Of a DNA stretch of 64,000 nt, positions 43,332 to 52,783 are shown piece after piece. The DNA is taken from the NCBI GenBank assembly GCA_035457705.1, contig DATIBD010000013.1, positions 1 through 64,000 on the forward strand, given 5' to 3'. The stretch is from DASPGQ01 sp035457705. Lineage in GTDB: Bacteria > Acidobacteriota > Vicinamibacteria > Marinacidobacterales > SMYC01. Both the position numbers and the translations under genes were made by a program. The notes beneath the pieces were generated by a model that did not search any database, was not told the origin of the DNA, and saw only the letters and a list, made by a program, of their open reading frames with translations. Positions within the stretch are counted from its first letter, which is position 1. Every line of letters begins with the position of its first letter.

Positions 43332-46300
43332 TTAGCGTCTCCTCCAACTCGGCAGGCGTCCCGGAGTCCAGGGCGCGTCGGCGACATCCAGCTTTTGCTC
43401 GAGCGCTCTGACGTCGATGTCGATGAGCGTCCGTAGATCCTCGAGCACGGGCTCGAAAGCATCGGCGGCGATTCGGTAGTTGGCTCGGCTCGTCTCGGTT
43501 GGCGCCGAAGTCGATTGCCACTGTGCCGATACGATGTCCTGGACTCTCTCGAGGATACCAAGGGGGGCGGGCTCGGCGCGGGATTCGATAGTATCGTCTC
43601 CGGATAAAGCAACGTCGATGTCATAGAGCCGGTCCTCGAGAGCGCGCGTTTCGTCGAGCAAAGATGGGTCGGCTTCGGGCGCCTGGAGGACGGCTTTTTC
43701 GATGTAATCCAGCCGCTCGCGCGTGTTCTCGACGGCACGCACGGCACCGAGCACGGCGCGCTGGAGGGCCGCCGTCTCCTGTTGAAAGGCCAGAAGAGCA
43801 GCCTTGTCCTCGGCGGGTAGAGTCGCGGTGCCGAGCGCTACGGTCTCGAAGCGCTGCGGCTCGCCGAGTGGTGTGACGACACCTCCGACGCGCTTCGAGA
43901 GCGAGACCTCGTAGGTACCGGGGACCACCATCGGCCCTTGCGGTGGGGAGGCGAACGGGTTGTCGGGAGGGGTCTCTTTAAGCCGCGTGGGACGCGAGTC
44001 GGGAAACCGAAGGTCCCAGGCGACGCGGTGAAAGCCCTTTGACTCGGGCCCTTCGAGTCGCCGTACGACGTTGCCTTCGCCGTCGCGCACCGTCAGGAAG
44101 ATCGCTGGCTCCGTTTCGCGGTCCTCCGCACGAAGCGCGTCCCAGCTCGGGTAGCGGATCGTCCCGCCCTCGCCCTCGATGCGCTTTTCTTCGTCCTGGC
44201 GCCTTTTCTTGCGCGTTTTTAGCTCGTCCCTGAGATAGTAAGTAAAGACGGCTCCGAATGGCGGGTTGTCCGCGGTATAGAACGAATCGCCCTGGAACGA
44301 CTTGCCGCGCAGACCGAGGGGCGTGGACTCCATGTACATCCAGGTGCGCTTGACGGGGAAGAGAAGTGCTTCGCTTCGGAGCGACTCGGCGCCGGAGCGG
44401 CGGAGGGGCGAGTAATCGTCCAGGATGTAGAAGCCGCGGCCGAAAGTGCCGAGGACGATGTCGTTCTCACGACGCTGGATCGCGATGTCACGCACGGAGA
44501 TGGTCGGAAGACCCCCGCTGAGCTCGATCCACTGCGCACCCCCATCGACGGTGAAATAAACGCCGAACTCCGTTCCGGCAAAGAGGAGGTTCGGGTTCTC
44601 GTGATCCTCGACGACGGTGTAGACCGATCCGTTCCCGGGAAGGTTGCCGCTGATGGATACGAAATTCGCGCCGCGGTCGGCGCTCTTGAACAGATACGGC
44701 TTGAAATCTCCCATCTTGTGGTTGTCGAAGGCGGCGTAGAGAGTGTCGGTGTCGTGAACCGAGGCCGCCAACCGACTGACGTACGTACGTTCCGGAACTT
44801 CTCGCGGAAGCTCGGTACGGAACCAGTCGGCACCTCCGTTCGCCGTCGTTTGGATGAGCCCGTCGTCGGTGCCGACGTAGATGAGGCCCTCGACGAGAGG
44901 GGATTCGGAAAGCGAGACGATGCTTCCGTACATCGAGGTGGAGTTGTTCTTGGCAACGGCATCGACGCTCCAGACTTTGCCCATCACCTCGAGAGCGTTT
45001 CGGTCGATGCCGGCGCTCAGATCGGGACTCACCGGCCGCCAGGAGTCGCCGCGGTCTTCGCTTCGAAACAGGCGATTGGCGGCGAAGTACAGCCGGGTCG
45101 GCGAATGGGGACTGATGATGATGGGAGAATCCCAGTTCCATTTGAGCTCGCTCTCGCCGGCGCCGGGCTGGGGTTGGATGAAGGTCTCCTCGCCGCTCTT
45201 TCGATCGAAACGCACGAGCCCGCCGTGCTGGGATTGCGCGTAGAGGATGTCCGGATTCTCGGGGTCGATGACCGTCTCGAAGCCGTCACCGCCTCGCGTT
45301 ACGAACCAGTCGGCGTTGATGATGCCGTGTGCAGTCGTGGTGCGCGAAGGACCACCGAGGCTGAAGTTGTCCTGCGTTCCGCCGTAGACGTTGTAGAAGG
45401 GCGTGTCGTTGTCGACCTCGACGCGATAGAACTGGGTGATGGGAAGATTGGCCTTGAAATGCCAGGTCGCGCCTCGGTCGAAGCTCTCGTAGACACCCCC
45501 GTCGCAGCCCGCAAGGAGATAATCCGTGTCCTCGGGATCAATATAGAGCGCGTGGTTGTCGACGTGCTTGAAGTTCTCGCCCACCCGCGCGAAGGTCTTG
45601 CCGCCGTCCTCGCTCACCATCATCCACGTATCCATGGAATAGACCCGCTCTGCTCTGAGGGGGTCGGCGATGAGCTCTTGATAGTATTGCGGGCTTCCGC
45701 TCACGTGGTCGCCCCGCTTCTCCCAGTTCCACCCGCCGTCGAGCGACCGAAAGACCCCACCCTTGTCCTCGGTGGCTTCGATGATGGCGTAGACGACGTC
45801 TGGCTCTGCGGGTGACTGAGCGAGGCCGATCCGGCCGACATCGCCGGTGGGCAGACCCTTCGTTACCTTCGCCCAGCTCGCGCCGGCATCCGTGGACTTG
45901 TAGATAGCGGATTCTGGTCCGCCGTCGATGAGCGTCCAGACGTGACGGCGCCGCTGATAGGACGCGGCGACGAGCACGTCGGGGTTGCGGGGATCCATCA
46001 CGACGTCGGTTACACCCGTGTTCTCGCTGATCTCGAGGACCAGGCTCCAGGTTTCGCCTCCGTCGGTCGTCTTGTAGAGACCGCGCTCGCCTCCGGATCG
46101 CCAGAGAGGGCCCTGTGAAGCCACGTAGACCGTCTTCGAATCGCGCGGGTCGACGACGATCTCCGCTATGTGCTCGGACGTTTGGAGTCCCATGTTCTTC
46201 CAGCTCTTGCCGCCATCGAGCGACTTGTAGACGCCATCGCCATAGGAGACGCTCCTCTGGCTGTTGTTCTCGCCCGTTCCGACCCAGACGACGAGAGGGT

Positions 46301-46583
46301 TATTGGGATCGATCGTGATGCAACCGATCGAATAGGAGGGCTGGTCGTCGAAGATCGGCGTCCAGGTCGTGCCCGAATTCGTCGTCTTCCACACACCCCC
46401 GGAGGCAGCCGCAACGTAGTAAGTCTTGCGATCCGTCGGATGGACGGCGATGTCCACGATCCGGCCCGATGTGAGGGCGGGGCCGATGGAGCGGAAGCGA
46501 AGCCCCTCAAAGGTCGACGAGGTTATGGCATCGTCGGCAGGCTGCTGGGCCAAAGCGAGTGCGAGCGTGATGGCTGGGATCAA
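43332..46583 (-). CDS. Secreted sortilin/VPS10-like BNR-repeat propeller protein
   Basis: A 1083-residue exported protein with a short signal (AITLALALAQQ). About eleven Asp-box/BNR repeats of the form S-x-D-x-G-x-[ST]-W (for example KSLDGGKSWKN, KTTDGGETWSL) build one or two propellers similar to the sortilin N-terminal domain. The last 300 residues hold a fibronectin-like beta domain and a helical C-terminus. No hydrolase active site is visible even though such proteins are often labelled glycosyl hydrolases. The TTG start overlaps the stop of the upstream kinase gene as TTGA and has AGGAGG six bases upstream. Confidence 0.85.
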   Translation of the reverse strand: MIPAITLALALAQQPADDAITSSTFEGLRFRSIGPALTSGRIVDIAVHPTDRKTYYVAAASGGVWKTTNSGTTWTPIFDDQPSYSIGCITIDPNNPLVVWVGTGENNSQRSVSYGDGVYKSLDGGKSWKNMGLQTSEHIAEIVVDPRDSKTVYVASQGPLWRSGGERGLYKTTDGGETWSLVLEISENTGVTDVVMDPRNPDVLVAASYQRRRHVWTLIDGGPESAIYKSTDAGASWAKVTKGLPTGDVGRIGLAQSPAEPDVVYAIIEATEDKGGVFRSLDGGWNWEKRGDHVSGSPQYYQELIADPLRAERVYSMDTWMMVSEDGGKTFARVGENFKHVDNHALYIDPEDTDYLLAGCDGGVYESFDRGATWHFKANLPITQFYRVEVDNDTPFYNVYGGTQDNFSLGGPSRTTTAHGIINADWFVTRGGDGFETVIDPENPDILYAQSQHGGLVRFDRKSGEETFIQPQPGAGESELKWNWDSPIIISPHSPTRLYFAANRLFRSEDRGDSWRPVSPDLSAGIDRNALEVMGKVWSVDAVAKNNSTSMYGSIVSLSESPLVEGLIYVGTDDGLIQTTANGGADWFRTELPREVPERTYVSRLAASVHDTDTLYAAFDNHKMGDFKPYLFKSADRGANFVSISGNLPGNGSVYTVVEDHENPNLLFAGTEFGVYFTVDGGAQWIELSGGLPTISVRDIAIQRRENDIVLGTFGRGFYILDDYSPLRRSGAESLRSEALLFPVKRTWMYMESTPLGLRGKSFQGDSFYTADNPPFGAVFTYYLRDELKTRKKRRQDEEKRIEGEGGTIRYPSWDALRAEDRETEPAIFLTVRDGEGNVVRRLEGPESKGFHRVAWDLRFPDSRPTRLKETPPDNPFASPPQGPMVVPGTYEVSLSKRVGGVVTPLGEPQRFETVALGTATLPAEDKAALLAFQQETAALQRAVLGAVRAVENTRERLDYIEKAVLQAPEADPSLLDETRALEDRLYDIDVALSGDDTIESRAEPAPLGILERVQDIVSAQWQSTSAPTETSRANYRIAADAFEPVLEDLRTLIDIDVRALEQKLDVADAPWTPGRLPSWRRR

Positions 46584-47608
46584 GTAAGTCCTCCTGTCAA
46601 AACGAGCTCTCGGGAGGTCTCCAAGAGCTCCGTTTTCTCTCGAATACCGTAGGTCAAAGGCAGCTGCGCGACGCCGAGGAGCCGCCGCATGATCTCGACG
46701 CCGGCGAATCTCCGGATCTGAGTGGTGAAACGGAGATCTCCGTCAGCGTCCAAGACTGCGTCGCGAAGTGATGGCGGCTGCCGGGCGAGGTAGAGGTGCG
46801 CCAACAGGACACCCACGTCGAAGCTCGGCTCGCCGAGGAAACAGAACTCGGGGTCGATGACGCGGATGCCTGACTCGGTCCGAAGCCAGCTTCCGGGAAA
46901 GTAATCTCCATGCACCAAGTGCTCCCCGTCGGCGAGATAGAGCTTGCCGAGCTCCTTGACCTGGGCTATGTAATCAAGGTTGCGTTTGAGGGAAAGCGCG
47001 GCCTCGCCAAGGCCCGGCGTTATGGCATCGAGGTCGAGGCCGTTGTCCTCGACCAGCGGCAGTTCAAAGATGTGCTGGTGGTTGAGCGCGCGCATTTCCC
47101 GGTTGGCGAAGACTCGTTTCCGCTCGCTCTCGAGCGCATCGAAAGGCTCGTGCAGTGTCGCGGCATAGCTCAAGAGCTCTCTCAGCTCCCTTTCCGCCAA
47201 CGTCGCCCCGGCATAGAGGTCGGTGAAGTCCTGGGCTTCGCCCAGATCCTCGAGCACGACGACACGCGCTTTCCGATCGGCACCTAGGAGCTTGGGCATC
47301 GCGTCGCGCAGGCGCGAACGTGTCGAGACCGTTTCGTAGAACGCAATTTCGACCAGGGCACGATCTGCGGGAGCCGCAATCTGCGGGTATTTCTCGACCC
47401 ATGGTCTCGCCTGCTTCAGGATGAAGGTGCGCTCGGCGGTGGCGAGTCGAAGGGTCAAGTTCATGTTGCCCTCGCCTGCCCGGGTGATCGAGACGAGCGC
47501 TTCTCGCTTGCCGAGAAACCCTTCCTCTCGAGCGTAGCGTTCGAGGCCCGCGACATCCGCCGGGTTCACGAGAAAAGCAATGCGGTCAGGTTGCTTCGAG
47601 CTCTGCAC
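46580..47608 (-). CDS. Sugar/aminoglycoside phosphotransferase-fold kinase (methylthioribose kinase-like)
   Basis: A 342-residue kinase of the choline/aminoglycoside kinase fold, closest in feel to MtnK. It has the nucleotide-binding Lys in RTFILKQARPW, the catalytic loop VHGDYFPGSWL, and the metal-binding Asp in VIDPEFCFLGEPSFDVG. MtnK usually has HGDLHTGS, so Y-F-P is a variation. Phosphorylation of a thio- or pentose sugar is inferred. No other methionine-salvage gene is near. The GTG start is 9 nt after a TAGAAT hexamer, with no Shine-Dalgarno sequence. Confidence 0.75.
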   Translation of the reverse strand: MQSSKQPDRIAFLVNPADVAGLERYAREEGFLGKREALVSITRAGEGNMNLTLRLATAERTFILKQARPWVEKYPQIAAPADRALVEIAFYETVSTRSRLRDAMPKLLGADRKARVVVLEDLGEAQDFTDLYAGATLAERELRELLSYAATLHEPFDALESERKRVFANREMRALNHQHIFELPLVEDNGLDLDAITPGLGEAALSLKRNLDYIAQVKELGKLYLADGEHLVHGDYFPGSWLRTESGIRVIDPEFCFLGEPSFDVGVLLAHLYLARQPPSLRDAVLDADGDLRFTTQIRRFAGVEIMRRLLGVAQLPLTYGIREKTELLETSRELVLTGGLT

Positions 47609-47617
47609 CGGAGCGAG

Positions 47618-47623
47618 ATTCTA
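47618..47623 (-). promoter_or_regulatory. -10 element for the kinase gene
   Basis: On the minus strand TAGAAT (five of six) ends 9 nt before the GTG start at 47608. The mRNA leader would be at most about three bases. No good -35 is visible. Confidence 0.35.
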
Positions 47624-47656
47624 GCGTTTGAGAGCACGTGGCGCGAGGGTGGCGAG

Positions 47657-50023
47657 TTGGGTGTAATTAAGATAACTTCCCTGGACGTGCCTGTCGCGCC
47701 GCGTGCGATTCCCTGGCTTGTCTTGTCGATCCTGTGCCTCGTGCCGGGAGCGCTGGCGCAGGACGAGGGCGGGAAAAACTCGACGACACCGCCGGTGGTC
47801 ATCCATGGACCGCCGCCACCAGAACCTCCCGCCGTTTTGTCACGCGACGATCGCGGCCGCGTCACGATAAGAGCCACGCGCATCGCCGAGCCCATCGTGC
47901 TCGACGGGAAGCTGGACGAGCTCCTCTACCGTCAAGTCCCTCCGGTGAACGGCTTCGTCCAGCAGGAGCCCAACGAGGGTGCCCCCGCGACCGAGGACAC
48001 GGACGCCTGGATCTTCTTCGATGACGAAAACGTCTATATCTCGGCGCGATGCTGGGACAGCCATCCCGAACGGATGATCGCCAACGAGATGCGGCGGGAT
48101 CATCGGAACATCTTCCAGAACGAGAATTTCACGATTGTCCTCGATACCTTCTACGACCGGCGCAACGGCTTCTTCTTTCAGACGAACCCGCTCGGGGCTT
48201 TGCGCGATCAAGAGGTGGGTGACGAAGGCAACCAGAACAACAATGACTGGAACACGGTGTGGCACGTCAGAGCGAGCAAATTCGATCGCGGCTGGGTGCT
48301 GGAGGTCGCGATCCCTTTCAAATCGCTGCGCTACAAGGAGGGTCGTGACCAGATCTGGGGAATCAATCTCAAGCGCTCGGTCCGATGGAAGAACGAAGAG
48401 AGCTTCATCTCCCCGGTGGCCGCCTCCCACCGGTTCCGCGGTGTCTATCGTTTCTCCGAGGCCGCGACCCTCGTCGGTATTCAAGCCCCTCTGTCGTCCC
48501 GCAATCTCGAGCTCAAGCCCTATGGGATTAGCTCCGTCGTCACCGACAAGGAAGCGGAGCCACAGCAGCTGAACGACTTCGGGGCCGCCGTCGGTTTCGA
48601 CCTGAAGTACGGCCTCACCAAGAGCCTCATCGCGGACTTCACCTACAACACGGACTTCGCCCAGGTGGAGGAGGACGAACAGCAGGTCAACTTGACCCGA
48701 TTCAGCCTGTTCTTTCCCGAGAAGCGCGAGGTCTTCCTCGAGGGGCAGAGCATCTTCGCTTTCGGTGGCGTGCAGCAGCAGGGCAACTTCGGAAACCGCC
48801 CGGGAGGGCAGAACGAAGAGGTGACGCCCATCATGTTCTTCAGTCGCAGTATCGGACTGACGGAAGACGGTGAGGATCCGATCATCGCGGGCGGGCGGGT
48901 CACCGGCAGGACCGGACCGTTTCGCATCGGGGCGCTGAACATTCAGACGGAAGGGATCGAGGGCACGTCGGTCGACCCTACGAACTCCTCGGTCTTTCGG
49001 CTGAGGCGAGACATATTGAGCCGTAGCGATATTGGCGTCATCGCGACTCACCGCACGACGTCGCTCACCGAGGGCGCGAGCGCCAACAGCCTCGCGGGCG
49101 TCGACGCGAACTTCGCGTTCTTCCAGAACCTGAAGCTGAACACCTATTATGCCGTCAGTCGAACGCCGCTCGTCGAGACGGAAGCGAGCTTGGGAGGATC
49201 GGAGGTCAGCTATCTCGGAAGGCTCGACTACGGCGGAGATCGCTACGGTTTGCAACTCGAGCACCTGAAGGTGGGGGAGAGCTTCCGGCCAGAGCTCGGT
49301 TTCGTGAGGCGAGAAGCCTTCGAGAGGAGTTTCGTGCAGGGGCGATTCAGCCCCCGGCCGAGCTCGATCGATTGGGTTCGACGCTTCACCTTTCAGGGAG
49401 AGCTCGATTACATCACCGGAGAGCCGACGGGTATCGTCGAGACCCGTCGCATCCAGGGACGATTCGAGACCGAGCTGGAGTCGGGCGGCGAAGCTTCATT
49501 CGAGTACAACCACCAGTACGAGTTCCTCCCAGAAGAGTTCGAGATTTACGAGGGAATCTTTCTTCCCGTGGGCTCCTACGAGTTCCAGGACATTCTCCTG
49601 GCTTACCGCTTCGGCGCGCAGTTCGCCGTGCCGGGGTTCGTGTCTTTCCGCACGGGAAGCTTCTTCGACGGCGACCGGCAGGAGTTCGCCTATAGCGGCC
49701 GAATCGAGGTCTCGCCCAAGTTGTCGATCGAGCCGAGGACCTCCTTGAGCATCGTCGATCTCGTGGAAGGGTCGTTCACCGCGACTCTCGTCAGCTCAAG
49801 AGTCAACTTCACGCTGAGTCCACGCACGGCGATTTCCGCCCTCGTCCAGTACAACTCGAGCGACGACACGATGACCTCGAGCGCTCGACTGAGATGGGAG
49901 TACGAGCCTGGCAGTGATCTCTTCGTCGTGTATACCGACGGCCGAGACACGAGCTTCGGCGGGTTTCCCGCGATCGCGAGCCGTACGTTCGCGGTGAAGT
50001 TTACGAAGTTGTTTCGATTTTAG
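47657..50023 (+). CDS. DUF5916 family: CBM9-like domain plus outer-membrane barrel
   Basis: A 788-residue exported protein (signal LVLSILCLVPGALA). Residues about 60-240 are a carbohydrate-binding family-9-like beta-sandwich (IVLDGKLDELLYRQ, WIFFDDENVYISARC). Residues about 260-788 are a beta-barrel of alternating strands ending in the aromatic FAVKFTKLFRF, typical of outer-membrane proteins. The family is widespread in acidobacteria and Bacteroidetes and its function is unknown. TTG 47657 is chosen because GAGGG lies seven bases upstream; the open frame continues upstream to 47591 but would overlap the divergent kinase start. Confidence 0.85.
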   Translation: MGVIKITSLDVPVAPRAIPWLVLSILCLVPGALAQDEGGKNSTTPPVVIHGPPPPEPPAVLSRDDRGRVTIRATRIAEPIVLDGKLDELLYRQVPPVNGFVQQEPNEGAPATEDTDAWIFFDDENVYISARCWDSHPERMIANEMRRDHRNIFQNENFTIVLDTFYDRRNGFFFQTNPLGALRDQEVGDEGNQNNNDWNTVWHVRASKFDRGWVLEVAIPFKSLRYKEGRDQIWGINLKRSVRWKNEESFISPVAASHRFRGVYRFSEAATLVGIQAPLSSRNLELKPYGISSVVTDKEAEPQQLNDFGAAVGFDLKYGLTKSLIADFTYNTDFAQVEEDEQQVNLTRFSLFFPEKREVFLEGQSIFAFGGVQQQGNFGNRPGGQNEEVTPIMFFSRSIGLTEDGEDPIIAGGRVTGRTGPFRIGALNIQTEGIEGTSVDPTNSSVFRLRRDILSRSDIGVIATHRTTSLTEGASANSLAGVDANFAFFQNLKLNTYYAVSRTPLVETEASLGGSEVSYLGRLDYGGDRYGLQLEHLKVGESFRPELGFVRREAFERSFVQGRFSPRPSSIDWVRRFTFQGELDYITGEPTGIVETRRIQGRFETELESGGEASFEYNHQYEFLPEEFEIYEGIFLPVGSYEFQDILLAYRFGAQFAVPGFVSFRTGSFFDGDRQEFAYSGRIEVSPKLSIEPRTSLSIVDLVEGSFTATLVSSRVNFTLSPRTAISALVQYNSSDDTMTSSARLRWEYEPGSDLFVVYTDGRDTSFGGFPAIASRTFAVKFTKLFRF

Positions 50024-50084
50024 CCCCGCCCTGTCGCGAGCGACCTCAAAACACGATGGCCGGTTATTAGCGCATGGAAACGAA

Positions 50085-50651
50085 TCAGGAATCCTCGAGC
50101 TCGTCCCGGTAGACCTCGTCCACATTCAGGCGCACGCCGACCGAAGCTAGAGCGAGGAGGCCGCCCCTTTCCGCCGTGGTGACGCTCCAGCCGGAATCCT
50201 CACGCCGGTGCAGAGTGAGCTGCGGCTCTCGATGAGAAGCGATCAGCACCTCGCGCAGACTCGGGAGATTCTTGTAGTGCCGCAGCTTCTCGTTCCGGTC
50301 GTATTCCTCCGTCGAAGGGCTAGTGACCTCGACGAGGAGAAGGGGATTTACGACGGCCAGCGCATCGTCAGTCGCACGCTCGGTTCTCCCGCAGACGACG
50401 GCGGCGTCCGGGTAGGTGGAAAGTCCCGTTGCGGGAACGCGAACCCGAAGATCGGACGTGAACATCCGGCAGCCGCGAGGGAGCCGACTACGGATTGCGG
50501 AAATCAACGCCGCCGCAAGCGCGGCGTGATCAGGCGAGCCGCCCGCCATGGCGTAGATCTCGCCGTCGAGGTACTCATGACGGACCGAGCTCTCCTCCTC
50601 GAGGGAGAGGTACTCCGCGTAGGTGTAATTGACCCGGCGTACCGTGGACAT
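50085..50651 (-). CDS. Uma2 family endonuclease-fold protein
   Basis: A 188-residue cytoplasmic protein of the Uma2/DUF820 family, a PD-(D/E)XK nuclease fold. The catalytic-type residues are in HEYLDGEIYAMAGGSP, TYPDAAVVC and LLVEVTSPSTEEYDRNEKLRHY, where the E-x-T/S-x-S and downstream K complete the active site. The biological role of the family is not settled. It is a single gene with an extended -10 directly before its ATG. Confidence 0.9.
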   Translation of the reverse strand: MSTVRRVNYTYAEYLSLEEESSVRHEYLDGEIYAMAGGSPDHAALAAALISAIRSRLPRGCRMFTSDLRVRVPATGLSTYPDAAVVCGRTERATDDALAVVNPLLLVEVTSPSTEEYDRNEKLRHYKNLPSLREVLIASHREPQLTLHRREDSGWSVTTAERGGLLALASVGVRLNVDEVYRDELEDS

Positions 50652-50658
50652 CGGCGGC

Positions 50659-50667
50659 AGTATAACA
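50659..50667 (-). promoter_or_regulatory. Extended -10 promoter of the Uma2 gene
   Basis: On the minus strand TGTTATACT (extended -10 form TGnTATAAT, one mismatch in the hexamer) ends 7 nt before the ATG at 50651. Transcription would start one base before the start codon. No Shine-Dalgarno sequence is present. The rest of 50652-50911 holds only a weak AT-rich hairpin at 50731-50750. Confidence 0.45.
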
Positions 50668-50911
50668 GCCCGGAAGCGAGACAGGCGCGAGCCCTAAAGT
50701 GACCAGGCCAACAAAAAATCCCCGTCCCTCGAAAAGAACAGTTGCTTTTCAAGCCGGATGACCCCACTTGGCCGGTGCTCGAGTTTAGCTGCGCCAACGC
50801 CAGGAACGAAGGCCCAAGCTCTCCGTTAGGGTGGACAAATAGTTAGCACGCTTGACTTGCAAGTAATACCTTAAAAGCTACTCCGTCCGGAACGAGTAAC
50901 CTCTTTACTCA

Positions 50912-52141
50912 TCAACGCCTTACCGGTCCCCAGCTAGGCGTCGTGTTCTCATCGAATGTCACCTGGCGCAAGTTCGATCCGTCACGATGGATGGTGAAGA
51001 TTTGCGAGGTTCCGCTTCGCGTGGAGGTGAACACGAGGTGGCCGCCGTTCGGCGCCCAGCTCGGACTTTCGTTCATGCCTCGTCCCGCGGTGAGCTGGCG
51101 AGCCTGTTTCGTGACGAAGTTGTAGATGACGATGTCGAAGCGTGCCCCTTCGATTCGTGACGCGTACGCGATCTCGGCGAACCCTTCTTTCGTGGACGGC
51201 GACCAGGCGGGCTCCGCGTTGTAGCTCCCAGGAAGAGGTAGACGTCTCAAGTTGAGGCCCTCGTCATCCATGACGTAGATCTGCGGGGAGCCGCTCCGAT
51301 CCGACGTGAAGGCTATCTCCTTTCCCGTCGGCGACCAGGTAGGGGAGACGTCGCTCGACGGATGCACCGTCAGCCGGCGCAGATTGGAGCCGTCCCGGTT
51401 CATCACGTAGATCTCGGCGTCACCTTCGTGGCTCGAAGAAAAGGCGATTCGGCTTCCGTCGGGTGAGAAGGCACCACTCGTTACCATGTTGGTGCCTTGA
51501 AAGAGCTGTCTGGTCCCTCCGGGGCCCACGAGCGCCAACGCTGGCGCGGCTTGCTTCCTTGGGTACGAGACGAAGCTCAGCTCGCGGCCGTCGGGAGACC
51601 ATCGCGGCGCGAGATCGAGGAAGTGGTCCCTTGTGACCGGCTTCTGTTGGTAGCCATCGTAGTCCATTTGGTAGATGGCCTTGTCTCCTCCTCGATTGCT
51701 GGCAAATGCAATCAAGGTGCTGGCGATACCTTCCTGACCCGCCTTGGAGAGGATGTCGTCCGCGATTCGGTGTGCAAGCCGTCGAGCAGAATGGATGGTC
51801 GTATACTCCGTGCCGAAGATCATCTCGCGACGGTTGCCCAAGTAAATCCGTACGCGGCAGAGGAGCTCGTTGCCGCGATGCGAGGTCTCGCCCTCCACCT
51901 CGAGGTCCGCGATTCCGGTGACGACACGGTAGACTGCCGCAAAGTCGAGGTCCGCCCTTAGAACCTCGGTAATCTCGGAGGCCAACGCTCTCGACTGATC
52001 GTCGACACCCGTGAAATCACGGACCGCGAGCGACACCGCTCCTTTTTGAACCATATCGACGAAAATCTCGTCGGGCGCGGGCGATGTCTGTAGCCAACCA
52101 AACGCCACGAGCGGGAGCAGGAACGGGAAGACGCGCGGCAC
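50912..52141 (-). CDS. tolB: Tol-Pal system protein TolB
   Basis: A 409-residue periplasmic protein. After a signal peptide, residues about 25-165 form the N-terminal alpha/beta domain (VSLAVRDFTGVDDQS, LEVEGE, IHSARRLAHRIADDI). A six-bladed propeller of repeats such as FSPDGSRIAFSS and WSPTGKEIAFTSDRSG follows. TolB links TolA/TolQR and Pal to maintain the outer membrane during division. No tolA, tolQR or pal is adjacent. The GTG start lies 6 nt after a TAGACT hexamer and lacks a Shine-Dalgarno sequence. Confidence 0.9.
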   Translation of the reverse strand: MPRVFPFLLPLVAFGWLQTSPAPDEIFVDMVQKGAVSLAVRDFTGVDDQSRALASEITEVLRADLDFAAVYRVVTGIADLEVEGETSHRGNELLCRVRIYLGNRREMIFGTEYTTIHSARRLAHRIADDILSKAGQEGIASTLIAFASNRGGDKAIYQMDYDGYQQKPVTRDHFLDLAPRWSPDGRELSFVSYPRKQAAPALALVGPGGTRQLFQGTNMVTSGAFSPDGSRIAFSSSHEGDAEIYVMNRDGSNLRRLTVHPSSDVSPTWSPTGKEIAFTSDRSGSPQIYVMDDEGLNLRRLPLPGSYNAEPAWSPSTKEGFAEIAYASRIEGARFDIVIYNFVTKQARQLTAGRGMNESPSWAPNGGHLVFTSTRSGTSQIFTIHRDGSNLRQVTFDENTTPSWGPVRR

Positions 52142-52147
52142 TTCGAG

Positions 52148-52153
52148 AGTCTA
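52148..52153 (-). promoter_or_regulatory. -10 element of tolB
   Basis: Minus-strand TAGACT (four of six) ends exactly 6 nt before the tolB GTG, placing the transcription start on the start codon. The 46 bases between tolB and the cyclophilin gene must hold both promoters. Confidence 0.3.
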
Positions 52154-52174
52154 GCCGATCCCCCATCGGTCGAG

Positions 52175-52180
52175 TATCAT
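52175..52180 (+). promoter_or_regulatory. -10 element of the cyclophilin gene
   Basis: TATCAT (five of six) ends 7 nt before the ATG at 52188, so the mRNA would start at or next to that ATG. This supports 52188 rather than the ATG at 52179, which overlaps the hexamer. Confidence 0.35.
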
Positions 52181-52187
52181 GCCCGTC

Positions 52188-52736
52188 ATGTGGGAGCTTC
52201 TCCTGTCGATCGCGCTCGCCGCGCCCGTCCATGTTCTCATCGACACCGAGCTCGGTGAGATCGAGGTCGCGGTCGATACCGAAGCCGCCCCGGTGACGGC
52301 GGCCAACTTTCTCCGCTACGTCGACGCCGGACACTATGACGGAGGACAATTCCATCGTACGGTGACGATGGATAACCAGCCGACCAACGACGTCAAGATC
52401 GAGGTCATCCAGGCTAGCGTCAACACCGCGATGGAATCCGAGAGCTTCGAGCCCATCCCGCTCGAGCGCACGACGAAGACGGGTCTCTCGCATCTCGACG
52501 GAGTCGTTTCCATGGCTCGTGATGGGCCGGACTCAGCGACGTCGAGCTTCTTTTTCTGCATCGGCGACCAGCCCGAGCTGGATTTCGGAGGGAAGCGAAA
52601 CCCGGATGGGCAGGGGTTCGCCGCCTTCGGTCGCATCACCCGAGGCTCTGAGGTCGTGAAGAAGATCCAGAGCTCGCCCGCAGAAGGTCAGAGCTTGATG
52701 CCGCCGATTCGGATTCGCGCGATCCGAAGGCGGTGA
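52188..52736 (+). CDS. Cyclophilin-type peptidyl-prolyl cis-trans isomerase
   Basis: A 182-residue protein with a short hydrophobic signal (LLLSIALAAP), so probably periplasmic. The cyclophilin core shows GEIEVAVDTEAAPVTAANFLRYVDAG and the active-site region FHRTVTMDNQPTND, then MARDGPDSATSSFFFCIGD. The usual RxIxxFMIQGGD motif is altered in the third segment, which may affect activity. It would speed proline isomerisation during folding of exported proteins. The Gluc2DH subunit 3 gene follows 47 nt later. Confidence 0.85.
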   Translation: MWELLLSIALAAPVHVLIDTELGEIEVAVDTEAAPVTAANFLRYVDAGHYDGGQFHRTVTMDNQPTNDVKIEVIQASVNTAMESESFEPIPLERTTKTGLSHLDGVVSMARDGPDSATSSFFFCIGDQPELDFGGKRNPDGQGFAAFGRITRGSEVVKKIQSSPAEGQSLMPPIRIRAIRRR

Positions 52737-52783
52737 ACTCTGCGCTTGCAACCGAGAGGCAGGCTCAATTATCGTCCCGGTCC

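Noticed and set aside
43332..46583. Calling the BNR propeller protein a glycosyl hydrolase or sialidase
   Set aside because: Asp-box repeats are present but no sialidase arginine triad or other catalytic motif can be seen; the sortilin-like description is safer.
50731..50750. Inverted repeat GAAAAG / CTTTTC downstream of tolB
   Set aside because: The stem is six A-T-rich pairs and the T-run on the minus strand begins 16 bases later, so it is a poor terminator.
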